A stretch of 64,000 bases of DNA, from positions 417,501-481,500 of the forward strand of contig NC_016024.1 of NCBI RefSeq assembly GCF_000226295.1, written 5' to 3'. The notes under the pieces are model-generated. The model worked only from the letters and a program-made list of their open reading frames with translations, was not told where the DNA came from and searched no databases. The translations under genes were made by a program, and so were the position numbers. Source of the DNA: Chloracidobacterium thermophilum B (GTDB lineage Bacteria; Acidobacteriota; Blastocatellia; Chloracidobacteriales; Chloracidobacteriaceae). Of this stretch, positions 1-8,839 are shown one piece after another (the first letter of the stretch is position 1; each line of letters opens with the position of its first letter).

Positions 1-2
1 CG

Positions 3-656
3 CGCGCGGTGGTGGCGTTTCCACGCCATTTTACCGGTTACGTCTGGGCTTTTCCGCGCCCTGACCACATTTCCTACGGCATCATCAATCAGTGTGGCGA
101 GTATCCACTGCCGAAGCTCTGGGAGGAACTCGATGCCTTTGTCCGCTGGCATCGGCAGGGCGAGTTGCCGCGCGAACGGGTCCGGTATGCGGCGCGGGTC
201 CCGATGTTGCGGCGCGCGTCATGGAAGACGAATCGGGTGGTTGGCGATGGCTGGGCACTCGTGGGGGATGCGGCCGGCTTTGTGGACCCGATTACGGGCG
301 AGGGTATTTTCTATGCGCTGCATTCGGCGGAGTTGCTTGGGCAATCCCTCATTGCCGGGGAGGCTATGAGTTATGAGCAGCGGTGGCGGAAGGCGTTTGA
401 AGCTGACCTGACGGAGGCTTCACGTCGGCTGCCGAAGTTTTACCGTGGCTCGATGCTGGGCGCGTCCGTCATTGACCGGGTGCTTCAGCTTTCGACGCTG
501 CACGGCGGTGTCGTCAGCATCATGCAGCAGGCGCTGGCCGGTGACGTGGATTATGTCACCTTGAAGGGGCGTGTGCTGCGCAGTTTCGTGGCACCTTCGG
601 CCTGGCGCGCCCCGAAGCTGACCCTGCACACGGTGGATTATCCACGGGCGGCCTGA
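3..656 (+). CDS. Geranylgeranyl reductase family FAD-dependent oxidoreductase, C-terminal part (BchP-like), truncated by window edge
   Basis: The reading frame is open to the left edge, so the N-terminal FAD Rossmann motif lies outside the window. About 217 residues remain. They hold the family's second FAD-binding motif, GDAAGFVDPITGEGI, and the upstream stretch GYVWAFPRPDHISYGI, both typical of geranylgeranyl reductases of the BchP/ChlP and archaeal lipid type. In a bacteriochlorophyll-making organism (bchD is in this window) reduction of the geranylgeranyl tail of bacteriochlorophyll is a plausible role. The substrate cannot be decided from this half, and reduction of other prenyl chains remains possible. 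The GTG at 9 is internal and not a real start. Confidence 0.8.
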   Translation, partial: RAVVAFPRHFTGYVWAFPRPDHISYGIINQCGEYPLPKLWEELDAFVRWHRQGELPRERVRYAARVPMLRRASWKTNRVVGDGWALVGDAAGFVDPITGEGIFYALHSAELLGQSLIAGEAMSYEQRWRKAFEADLTEASRRLPKFYRGSMLGASVIDRVLQLSTLHGGVVSIMQQALAGDVDYVTLKGRVLRSFVAPSAWRAPKLTLHTVDYPRAA

Positions 657-885
657 AGCACCTTTCCGGCACAAAGTGGCCAACGCCCGTCACGGTATCC
701 CGGCGCCGGGGCTTGCACCGTCCAGTCTCTTTCCGTTGGCGGTGAGTCGCTGTTTCCAGAAGCCGGCACCGTTGGATTCAGAAAAACCGACAACAAGGGG
801 CTATCTCAAAGGCCAAAATGGAAAAAGCAAACCGGATTGAGTAGAGAGCGGAGCAAGGATTCAAACCCGCTTTTCGAGACAAAGA
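657..885. other. Intergenic stretch with no recognised gene
   Basis: This 229-bp gap follows the reductase stop. I see no tRNA, convincing terminator or promoter, and no open frame with family features. Confidence 0.5.
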
Positions 886-1203
<318 letters not shown>

Positions 1204-1211
1204 ACGCCCGC

Positions 1212-1566
1212 ATGAACTTTTTGGCTGACGAAAGTGTTGACCGCCTCGTTGTCGAACACCTGCGGCAGGAGGGGCGTCGGGTTTTGTACATTGCCGAGTT
1301 GGGCCAGGGATGCCCGATGAGGCTGTCCTGAACCTGGCGAATCAGGAAAACAGCATTGTTATTGACCGCAGACAAGGATTTCGGTGAGATGGTATTTCGT
1401 CAGGGACTTAACATCCACGGGGTGGTGCTGATTCGTCTGGCCGGCTGACACCTGTTCGCAAAGCGGAGGTAGTCGCTTGGCAGTCAGGGAGCATCTGCCG
1501 GAACTTTCACATTCGTTTACGGTCATCACGCCAGGGACATTGCGCATTCGTCGTGTCGGCAAATAG
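1212..1566 (+). pseudogene. Frameshifted DUF5615 (PIN-like, VapC45-type) toxin remnant
   Basis: The frame opens at ATG 1212 as MNFLADESVDRLVVEHLRQ, which is the DUF5615 N-terminus, but stops at about 1331. Continuation in the next frame reads DEAVLNLANQENSIVI. A further shift gives TADKDFGEMVFRQGL and IHGVVLIRLAG. A last shift gives REHLPELSHSFTVITPGTL and RIRRVGK, ending at a TAG at 1564-1566. The pieces are collinear with one intact DUF5615 protein of about 115 residues. At least three frameshifts therefore separate it from function. Sequencing error is less likely, because nothing else nearby is broken. Confidence 0.75.
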
Positions 1567-1718
1567 CTCCATGGTCAAGTTCAATAGCTGCGAACCTTGG
1601 GATACTTGACCAATTCCACAGTTTTCCGTTCTGACGTCGGGAAAAGCAGGAAAAGCGAAAAACGGCAGCCGAAAGCGCAGGGCAAGGGGCGGGTGGGTAT
1701 AGGCGGCGTGGACTCACC

Positions 1719-1761
1719 CAAAACAGCAAGACCCCGTTGGGCGCTCCCAAGGGGGTCTTGC
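1719..1761 (-). terminator. Rho-independent terminator after tRNA-Asn/ruvB
   Basis: A perfect 10-bp stem is formed by GCAAGACCCC (1726-1735) and GGGGTCTTGC (1752-1761). Read on the minus strand it is followed by TGTTTTGG. It lies downstream of tRNA-Asn, which itself follows ruvB in the same direction. Confidence 0.65.
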
Positions 1762-1801
1762 ACAGTGTACGGCCCGCCAGAATTCTGCGGCTTGAAAAAG
1801 G

Positions 1802-1876
<75 letters not shown>

Positions 1877-1926
1877 ACGGAAGTCAGTCTTGTAGCGACC
1901 TCATCGCGGCTTGTCAATGCTTTTGT

Positions 1927-2985
1927 TCATTCCTCGCCAAAGAGCGGGGTCTGGGCGGTTGCGCTGCGGAAACGGTGTGCTACGCCAAGGTGGGCATAGG
2001 CCGCGCCCGTAACGACCCGGCCGCGGGGCGTCCGGTTGAGAAAGCCAATCTGGAGCAGATACGGCTCGTAGATTTCCTCGATGGCATCCTTTTCTTCGTT
2101 GATGGCGGCTGAAATTGTCCCCAGTCCGACGGGGCCGCCATCAAACTTCTCGATGATGGTCAACAGCAGCTTGCGGTCAACTTCGTCCAGCCCAAACCGG
2201 TCCACTTCCAGGCGGTCCAGCGCCTCGGCCGCCACATCCGCCGTGATGCACCCATCGTAAATAACTTCGGCAATGTCCCGAACCCGCCGCAGCAGGCGGT
2301 TGGCAATCCGGGGTGTGCCACGCGCCCGGCGGGCGATTTCCGCTGCGCCGGCTTCGTCAATCGGCGTCTCCAGAATCCGGGCCGAACGCAGCACAATCTG
2401 CTGTAACTGCTCCGGCGTGTAAAAATCGAGGTGGAAGTTGATGCCGAAACGCCCCCGCAGCGGAGCTGTAATGAGACCGGCGCGGGTGGTCGCGCCGATG
2501 AGCGTAAAGCGTGGCAAATCCAGCTTGATGGAGCGCGCGGACGGTCCCTGTCCAATGACGATGTCGAGCTGAAAATCCTCCATGGCCGGGTAGAGAATTT
2601 CCTCGATGGCCGGCGACAGGCGGTGGATTTCGTCAATAAACAGCACATCGCCTTCCTGAAGGTTGGTCAGCAGCGCCGCCAGGTCGCCCGATTTTTCAAT
2701 GACGGGGCCGGCCGTGGATTTGATTTCGACCCCCATCTCATGGGCCACGATCATCGCCAGAGTCGTTTTGCCCAGCCCCGGTGGGCCGCACAGCAGCAGG
2801 TGATCAAGCGGCTCGCCCCGCTGGCGGGCTGCCTGCAGAAAGACCGCCAGGTTGTCCGTGGCGCGGTTCTGTCCAATGTAGTCGCGCAGCCGGCGCGGAC
2901 GCAGTGAAGACTCGAGGTTTCGTTCTTCACCGTCCGTTTCACCCGCAACGAGGCGCCGCATGGAAGTTCGGTCAGCAGACGACAT
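1927..2985 (-). CDS. ruvB: Holliday junction branch migration DNA helicase RuvB
   Basis: RuvB is the AAA+ motor that works with RuvA to move Holliday junctions during recombinational repair. The 352-residue protein has the family's length. The N-terminal region has [12 protein letters not shown], Walker [10 protein letters not shown] (about residue 70), Walker [10 protein letters not shown] (about 115), the RuvB-specific [11 protein letters not shown] segment, and the arginine-bearing LRGRFGI. The C-terminal winged helix includes [15 protein letters not shown] and the [11 protein letters not shown] motif. ruvA and ruvC are not adjacent. The ATG at 2983-2985 gives the expected N-terminus. Confidence 0.97.
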   Translation of the reverse strand: MSSADRTSMRRLVAGETDGEERNLESSLRPRRLRDYIGQNRATDNLAVFLQAARQRGEPLDHLLLCGPPGLGKTTLAMIVAHEMGVEIKSTAGPVIEKSGDLAALLTNLQEGDVLFIDEIHRLSPAIEEILYPAMEDFQLDIVIGQGPSARSIKLDLPRFTLIGATTRAGLITAPLRGRFGINFHLDFYTPEQLQQIVLRSARILETPIDEAGAAEIARRARGTPRIANRLLRRVRDIAEVIYDGCITADVAAEALDRLEVDRFGLDEVDRKLLLTIIEKFDGGPVGLGTISAAINEEKDAIEEIYEPYLLQIGFLNRTPRGRVVTGAAYAHLGVAHRFRSATAQTPLFGEE

Positions 2986-3039
2986 GACTTGGCGTGTCCA
3001 TCACTGTCCTCTCATCATCCCTGGCGGCTGGCCTGGCGG

Positions 3040-4770
3040 CTAGTTCTTGAAGCTGTTTGTCGGGCGCAAGGGCGATGGCATCAGCCGGCGCGCATTCTCC
3101 GCCAGGCTCCGTGACTGTGGGACTTCGGCAATGGCACGCTTGACAACCGCTTCCTCCCGGATAATGACTTCCTGCGCCGTGTCGAAGCCGTAGGCTGCGG
3201 TCAGAATTTCGCGCCGGAGTTGCTGCCGCAAAAAGGCGTCATTGCCTACAAGGGCCGTTGGCGCGATGCCAAATTCTTGGAGACGCGGCTGGGCAAAGGC
3301 TTTGAAGGCCGCCAGAAGCTGGTCGGTGATGGGGTAGTCGCTGTCCTGGAGCGTGTGGTTGTAGTCCACGTCACGCGGCACACGGTACTGGGCAAAACCT
3401 TCAACCTGCCCGTTCGCCAGCAGGCGGCCAAACAAAAAGGTCAGGCTCGTGAGCTGTCCCTGGGCAAGCGTGTAGGTTTCGCCTTTGACCTCGACATCCG
3501 GCGTGATGCCCAAACCGCCGTAAACAGTACGCTTGCCGTCAGTGAGGTATTTCGTCAGCCCATCCTTGCCTGTAACTTCCGTGCGTGAGCGGCGGCGCTG
3601 ATAGTCGTAGAGCGAAACATTGTCGTAGCGCCGCTGGATGAGGCGGCCCGTTGGGGTGTAATACTTGGCCGAAGTCAGGGTAAGGCCGTACCCGTCCGGC
3701 AGGCGGTAGGGCGTCTGGACCAGGCCCTTGCCAAAGGTGGTCTCGCCAACAAGCAGTGCGCGGTCGTGATCCTGAAGCGCACCAGCCAGGATTTCTGCGG
3801 CGCTGGCACTGCCACCGTTGATGAGTACCACCAGGGGAATGTCCTCTGGAGTGGGGTTGTTGGAAGTCAGGGCATTTTCGTAGGTCAGGCCGCGCGGCGT
3901 TCTTCCCCGAATGCTGACGATTTTCTGACCACGGGCGAGAAACAGCTCCGCAATGGCACGGGCGGCGTCCACAAGTCCGCCAGGGTTGTCGCGCTGGTCA
4001 AAGACAATAGCCTTGGCACCCCGTGCCTTGAGTTGGCGGACGGCAGCCGCGACTTCCTCCCCACTGGCCTGCGCGAAGCCACGGCGGAAGGCCAGATAGC
4101 CGACTTCCGGGGTCAGCATGAAGACGTTCGATACCGAAGGTTGCCCTACGGAGTCGCGGACGATGCGCACCGTGATCGGTGATGGCTCGCCGGGGCGGTT
4201 GACCGTAACCGTAACGGCCGTGCTGCGCAGCCCCCGGAGCCGTGAGCGTACCTTGGAGACATCCCAACCTTCGGTGGATTCGCCATCCACGGCAATGATT
4301 TCATCTCCATAGCGCAGCCCCGCCCGGTAGGCTGGCGTGTCGGCAATCGGCGACCAGATATAGACCTTGTTGCCGTGCTGCGTGATGAGCGAGCCGATGC
4401 CAGAGTAGTTGGCCTGCTGCTGGCTGCGGAACTCATTGAATTCTTCGCGGGTGAAGAAGTTGGAGTGCGGGTCGAGCGTCCGCAGCATGCCGGTGGCGGC
4501 TGCATCGCAGAGCCGCTCGTGGTCAATCGGCCCGGCATAGTGTTCCTCGGCCAGCGTCAGGGCTTCGACGTAGGCCGTGGTCACGTCCTTGCCTTTCCAC
4601 ACATCGCCGGGTTCGGGGCCAAGTCCAAACTCGACTTCCTGAGCCTGGACGAGTCCGCGTCCACTTCCCCCGGTGGGCACCGGGAATCCGGTGAGACACG
4701 TGACACAAACCAAACTCATGACACCGGCAGCCAACCGCGATGGGGTGCGAGGAACAGACTTCATAGGCAT
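3040..4770 (-). CDS. S41 family C-terminal processing peptidase (CtpA-like)
   Basis: A 576-residue exported serine protease of the tail-specific/CtpA type. It starts with an N-terminal hydrophobic export segment (about residues 12-32, with Cys residues inside). A PDZ domain follows (SGIGSLITQHGNKVYI, AGLRYGDEIIAVDG), then the S41 catalytic domain. The nucleophile Ser323 lies in GGSASAAEILAGAL and the general base Lys348 in TTFGKGLVQ; the 25-residue spacing is typical of this Ser/Lys dyad family. The C-terminal 150 residues are an extension. It would cleave the C-termini of periplasmic proteins; the substrate is unknown. ATG 4770 or 4764 could be the start. It is divergent from miaB. Confidence 0.9.
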   Translation of the reverse strand: MPMKSVPRTPSRLAAGVMSLVCVTCLTGFPVPTGGSGRGLVQAQEVEFGLGPEPGDVWKGKDVTTAYVEALTLAEEHYAGPIDHERLCDAAATGMLRTLDPHSNFFTREEFNEFRSQQQANYSGIGSLITQHGNKVYIWSPIADTPAYRAGLRYGDEIIAVDGESTEGWDVSKVRSRLRGLRSTAVTVTVNRPGEPSPITVRIVRDSVGQPSVSNVFMLTPEVGYLAFRRGFAQASGEEVAAAVRQLKARGAKAIVFDQRDNPGGLVDAARAIAELFLARGQKIVSIRGRTPRGLTYENALTSNNPTPEDIPLVVLINGGSASAAEILAGALQDHDRALLVGETTFGKGLVQTPYRLPDGYGLTLTSAKYYTPTGRLIQRRYDNVSLYDYQRRRSRTEVTGKDGLTKYLTDGKRTVYGGLGITPDVEVKGETYTLAQGQLTSLTFLFGRLLANGQVEGFAQYRVPRDVDYNHTLQDSDYPITDQLLAAFKAFAQPRLQEFGIAPTALVGNDAFLRQQLRREILTAAYGFDTAQEVIIREEAVVKRAIAEVPQSRSLAENARRLMPSPLRPTNSFKN

Positions 4771-4903
4771 ATCTGGGGTGGGTGAAGTTGAGAAGACACG
4801 ACCCGCGCGCCAGCGGCAAGTCGTCAGGCAAACCGCCGCTCATTGTTGGACGTTACTCGCCACGGGTCAAGCCCTGGCTGGAAGTTGCTGACCCGAACGG
4901 TCA

Positions 4904-4931
4904 TTGAAAAGCCTGCCCTACGCGCTATAGT
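4904..4931 (+). promoter_or_regulatory. Putative sigma-70 promoter for miaB
   Basis: TTGAAA (4904-4909) and TATAGT (4926-4931) are separated by 16 bp and end 40 bp before the miaB ATG. This is inferred from consensus only. Confidence 0.5.
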
Positions 4932-4971
4932 CAAACCTTATCCGTGCTGCCAAGGGTAGGTCGTTCGTCTT

Positions 4972-6315
4972 ATGCAAGCTTGCGTCATCACGCTTGGGTG
5001 TCAGATGAATGAGTATGACACCCATGCCATTCAGTCCCAGTTGGCCGGGGTGGGCTACTCGTTCGTGGACAACATTCACGAGGCTGACCTGGTGCTGCTC
5101 AACACCTGCGCCGTACGCGGCAAGCCGGTCGAGAAAGCCCGCTCCCTGCTCGGTGCACTGCGCAAGGAGAAAAAGCGCCGACCGGTGACGGTGGCACTGA
5201 TGGGATGTCTGGCTCAGTTGCCCGAAGGACAGGCAATGGGGGCCAAATTCGGCGTGGACATTATGCTCGGACCCGGCGCCCTGACCGATCTCATCCCTGC
5301 ACTTCGCCAGGGCAGGTTTCAAAGCTTTGCCTTTCGGGATGAACTGCGTGATTACGCGCCGCCGCCGCCAAAAGGCGCTCTTTCAGCTCACGTGGCCATC
5401 ACACGCGGCTGCAACCACAAGTGTACCTACTGTATCGTCCCGACCACCCGCGGCCCGGAAGTGTCGCGGCCGGCAGCGGATATTCTGCGGGAAGTCGAAG
5501 CCCTGCGGGATGCCGGCGTGGTGGAAGTCAGCCTGCTGGGGCAGAATGTCAACAGCTACGGGCTGGAGCCGGGGCTGGGGCCGCACCGCAAGCTGCTGCC
5601 GGGCTTTCCTTCCTTTGCCGAGTTGCTGCGGATGGTCGGGCAGATTGGCATCCCACGGGTGCGTTTCATCACGAGCCATCCCATCAACTTTACGGACGAC
5701 ATCATTGCCGCCATTGCGGAGACGCCTGCGGTGTGCCAGTACATTCACCTGCCGGTACAGGCTGGCTCAAACCGGACCCTGCGCCGGATGGCGCGGGAGT
5801 ACACGCGCGAGTATTACCTCGAACGCATTGCGGCAATCCGGTCGCAGTTGCCGGAAGCCACGCTTTCGACCGACATCATCTGCGGTTTTCCAGGCGAAAC
5901 GGAAGCCGATTTTGAAGAAACCCTGACCCTCTATGATGCGGTGCAGTTCGACATGGCGTTTATGTTCGTTTACTCCGAACGGGAGGGAACGCCGGCCGCC
6001 AGGCACTTCGATGACATTCCGCACGCGGTCAAGGTGGCGCGGCTGATGCGACTCATCGAGCGCCAGAAGCACTGGAGCCTCATCAACTACCGGCGATGGG
6101 TGGGGCATCAGGTCGAGGTGCTCGTCAAAGGCCCGGCCCACGATGGGGATTTGATGCAGGGCCACACCCGTGGGAACCATACCGTTCTCGTGCCCCGGAC
6201 AGTTGCCCCCAGGCCCGGTCTCTACACCGTCAACATCGCACACGCCACACCGCACCTGCTCTATGCCGAAGGCGCCGCGTTGCCGGAAAATCGCCCGGTC
6301 GCCACGGCGGCATGA
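4972..6315 (+). CDS. miaB: tRNA-2-methylthio-N6-dimethylallyladenosine synthase MiaB
   Basis: A radical-SAM methylthiotransferase that converts i6A37 of tRNAs reading UNN codons to ms2i6A. The 447 residues are arranged as in the family. The N-terminal UPF0004 domain has Cys10 (LGCQMNEYD), the Cys of [10 protein letters not shown] and the Cys of LMGCLAQL, which bind the auxiliary 4Fe-4S cluster. The radical-SAM motif has Cys147, Cys151 and Cys154 ([12 protein letters not shown]), and a C-terminal TRAM domain follows ([21 protein letters not shown]). The CQMN signature favours MiaB over the RimO and MtaB paralogues. It is transcribed divergently from the S41 protease gene. Confidence 0.95.
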   Translation: MQACVITLGCQMNEYDTHAIQSQLAGVGYSFVDNIHEADLVLLNTCAVRGKPVEKARSLLGALRKEKKRRPVTVALMGCLAQLPEGQAMGAKFGVDIMLGPGALTDLIPALRQGRFQSFAFRDELRDYAPPPPKGALSAHVAITRGCNHKCTYCIVPTTRGPEVSRPAADILREVEALRDAGVVEVSLLGQNVNSYGLEPGLGPHRKLLPGFPSFAELLRMVGQIGIPRVRFITSHPINFTDDIIAAIAETPAVCQYIHLPVQAGSNRTLRRMAREYTREYYLERIAAIRSQLPEATLSTDIICGFPGETEADFEETLTLYDAVQFDMAFMFVYSEREGTPAARHFDDIPHAVKVARLMRLIERQKHWSLINYRRWVGHQVEVLVKGPAHDGDLMQGHTRGNHTVLVPRTVAPRPGLYTVNIAHATPHLLYAEGAALPENRPVATAA

Positions 6316-6371
6316 CACCCACGGGGCGACGAACAGGGAAGGCGTGTCTTGGCAGGCCGTAGGACAGGACG

Positions 6372-6890
6372 ATGACCGAGGACGCACGCTGGCAGTGGCA
6401 GGCCGACATCATCCGGGCGCTTGGCGACGGCACGTTGCCAAAGCTCTATGAACAGATGGTGCTCAGCCAGCGCACGCGACGCTTCGATTTGTTTCATACA
6501 CCGTGTCGCCGGCCGCCGGTCGTCCAGATTCAGCACACCCTGCTCGGTATCGAGCTGAAGGTCGGGCGGCGGCGGTTGGGCTGCCCGGATTTGGCCACCG
6601 CCCGCTACCTGGCTGTATTTGCCAGGCTGGGCGTGACTTCTGTTGCCGTGCCGTACGACATTTCACAGCTTCCACGGGTGGCCGACGCCTTTGAGACGGC
6701 CTGGCAGCGGATGTGTCTGGTTATCGAACAGCATCTGCAAGCCGTACCGGTACGGGCGCGGCGGCGCACCCGGCAGCAGTTTCTGGAGGAGGTCCGGCAA
6801 GCCATCGAGGCGTTGGGGGCGGGCGCGGTGCGTCCGACGTTCGTTCAGACCACACGCCAGCGCCCACTGGCCGACCGGTTGGAGTCATGA
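6372..6890 (+). CDS. Hypothetical protein, 172 residues
   Basis: I do not recognise a family. The protein is soluble, Arg-rich and predicted mostly helical. It contains LLGIELKVGRRRLGCPDLATARYLAVFARLG as a mixed strand/helix core, here given only as landmarks IELKVGRR and ATARYLAVFARLG. There is no signal peptide or membrane segment. Its TGA overlaps the ATG of the downstream TMTC-like gene (ATGA at 6887-6890), and only 56 bp separate it from miaB, so the three may share a transcript. Function unknown. Confidence 0.65.
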   Translation: MTEDARWQWQADIIRALGDGTLPKLYEQMVLSQRTRRFDLFHTPCRRPPVVQIQHTLLGIELKVGRRRLGCPDLATARYLAVFARLGVTSVAVPYDISQLPRVADAFETAWQRMCLVIEQHLQAVPVRARRRTRQQFLEEVRQAIEALGAGAVRPTFVQTTRQRPLADRLES

Positions 6891-8839
6891 CCGCCGTACC
6901 TTTCCAGACTTTCTCCTGGTGGAGTCGTTGGCACCGGTCAGTGGTCTCTCCATCACCACGGCGCACTGTGGTCCTGCTCATCAGTCTGGCGGTGGTGGTC
7001 TATCTCAACACCCTGGGCAATGCTTTTGCCTACGACGATGTTCCCATCATCGTCAACAATCCAAGTGTTCACCGAATGGATTGGTCGGCATTGTGGCGGC
7101 GCGGCTACTGGAGCCATGTCACTGGCGGCGGCGGCAACTATCGCCCTCTCACCGTCAGCACGTTTGCTGTGGAGTACCAGTTGTGGGGGGAACGTCCGGC
7201 CGGGTATCACCTGGTCAACATCCTGCTGCATGCCGCCAATGTCGCCTGGTTGTTTTACCTGTTGAGGCGCTACCGGGTTGCCGCTGGCTTGGCCAGCCTG
7301 GCGGCCGCGCTGTTTGCCGTGCACCCCGTCCACACCGAAGCCGTGGCGAATATCGTCGGGCGGGCCGAGTTGCTGGGCATGTTTTTCGGCGGGCTGATGT
7401 GGTGGGCCTGGTTGCAGGGGCGTGAGGGGGGCCTCAAAGGATGGGGTTGGCGGGTGGTGTCTGCCGTGGCCTATCTGGCCGCAGTGTTTTCCAAGGAAAA
7501 CATGATCGTGCTGCCGGCGGCACTATTCGCCGGTGAGTGGCTTGCCGGAAGGTTCCGTCGCGTGGGTGTTCGGCAAGCAGCCTGGCCGTTTATCGTCTTT
7601 CTGGTTGTACTGATACCGTATTTCTGGCTGCGGACGCTGGCCGGTGAAGGGGTTGAGCAGCAGGTTGAAATAGGCCATGTGCCGCTGACCGGGCGAAGCC
7701 TGTGGGAGCGGTGCATCATCATGGCCGGGGTCGGTGTGACCTGGTATCGCCTTGTGTTGATTGGTTATCCCTTACAGGCATTTTACAGCATTCGGGAGTT
7801 TGACCTGACCCCAAACCTTCAGTGGCGCGTCATTGTGGGATTTGCCATCACGGCCAGCCTGCTTGGTCTGGCGCTGGCATATCGCCGCCGCGCCCCCCTT
7901 GTGACGTTTGCCGTTGTGTTCTGGTTTATCACTTTGTCTGTCACGAGCAATGTCGTGTTGCCAATTGGAGCACTGCTTGCCGAGCGGTGGCTGTATCTTC
8001 CTTCCGTTGCCGCCGTACTGTTGGTGTCCATAGCGGCGTTGTGGGGTGTTCGCGCTGGCGGTGCCCTGCGGCTGGGGACGCTGGTTGGTATGACCAGCCT
8101 GCTCGTGTTCTACAGTGTTGTCACCGTGTGGCGAAACCCTGACTGGCGAAACAGCGTCACGATTTTTGAAAGCCTGGTGGCTACGGCGCCGAACAACCCT
8201 TCGGGCTACATGATACTTGGCCACGAACTTATGACGATCGATCCGGTGCGCGCACGCCAGCTTCTGGAAGCGGCCCTTGAACTGGACCCGGTCTTTCTGT
8301 CGCCGCAGGGCAGTCTGGCTGAGCTTGATTTGCGGGAAGGCAAGGCTACCGTAGCCCGTGACCGTTTGGCACAGTTGTTGGCGCAGGAGCCGCCCAACCT
8401 GCCGACGCCAGCCGGGGAATGGGCGGAGTGGCACGCCCTGTATGCCAAAGCCCTTGCTTTGACCGGAGACCTTCCCCTGGCGCTCGAGCATGCCCGGATT
8501 GCTTCGCGCCAGTCACCAACCTCGTTGAAGGTGCTGTTTGAAACCAGTCAGGTCTTTTTGCAGGCCGGGCAGATCGATGTGGCGCTGGCGGGTTTTCGTC
8601 AACTCACCCTTCACGACCGCGATCACGGGCGGGCTTACAGTAACTTCGCCACGGTGCTGATCGAGCTGGAACGCTACGCCGAAGCCGAAGCTGTGTTGCT
8701 GGAGGGGTTGCAGCTAGTACCTGATAGTGAAGCTCTGCGGGCAAGGCTGGAATTTGTCCGTCAACGACGCGCTCAGGAAAAGCTCCCTTCGACGACCCGA
8801 TCATCACCAAAGCATTCGGTCTTGAACACATCACCGTGA
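6887..8839 (+). CDS. TMTC-like multipass membrane protein with C-terminal TPR repeats (first copy)
   Basis: This 650-residue protein has about ten predicted transmembrane helices in its first 430 residues and TPR-like helical repeats after that. The membrane part has hallmarks shared with the eukaryotic TMTC O-mannosyltransferase family: GGGGNYRPL, LLHAANVAWLFYLL, HPVHTEAVANIVGRAELLG and SKENMIVLPAAL. By analogy it may be a polyprenyl-phosphate-sugar-dependent protein glycosyltransferase; that activity is inference. The ATG at 6887 overlaps the previous stop, which argues against the upstream in-frame extension to 6713. A second copy of exactly the same length follows. Confidence 0.8.
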   Translation: MTAVPFQTFSWWSRWHRSVVSPSPRRTVVLLISLAVVVYLNTLGNAFAYDDVPIIVNNPSVHRMDWSALWRRGYWSHVTGGGGNYRPLTVSTFAVEYQLWGERPAGYHLVNILLHAANVAWLFYLLRRYRVAAGLASLAAALFAVHPVHTEAVANIVGRAELLGMFFGGLMWWAWLQGREGGLKGWGWRVVSAVAYLAAVFSKENMIVLPAALFAGEWLAGRFRRVGVRQAAWPFIVFLVVLIPYFWLRTLAGEGVEQQVEIGHVPLTGRSLWERCIIMAGVGVTWYRLVLIGYPLQAFYSIREFDLTPNLQWRVIVGFAITASLLGLALAYRRRAPLVTFAVVFWFITLSVTSNVVLPIGALLAERWLYLPSVAAVLLVSIAALWGVRAGGALRLGTLVGMTSLLVFYSVVTVWRNPDWRNSVTIFESLVATAPNNPSGYMILGHELMTIDPVRARQLLEAALELDPVFLSPQGSLAELDLREGKATVARDRLAQLLAQEPPNLPTPAGEWAEWHALYAKALALTGDLPLALEHARIASRQSPTSLKVLFETSQVFLQAGQIDVALAGFRQLTLHDRDHGRAYSNFATVLIELERYAEAEAVLLEGLQLVPDSEALRARLEFVRQRRAQEKLPSTTRSSPKHSVLNTSP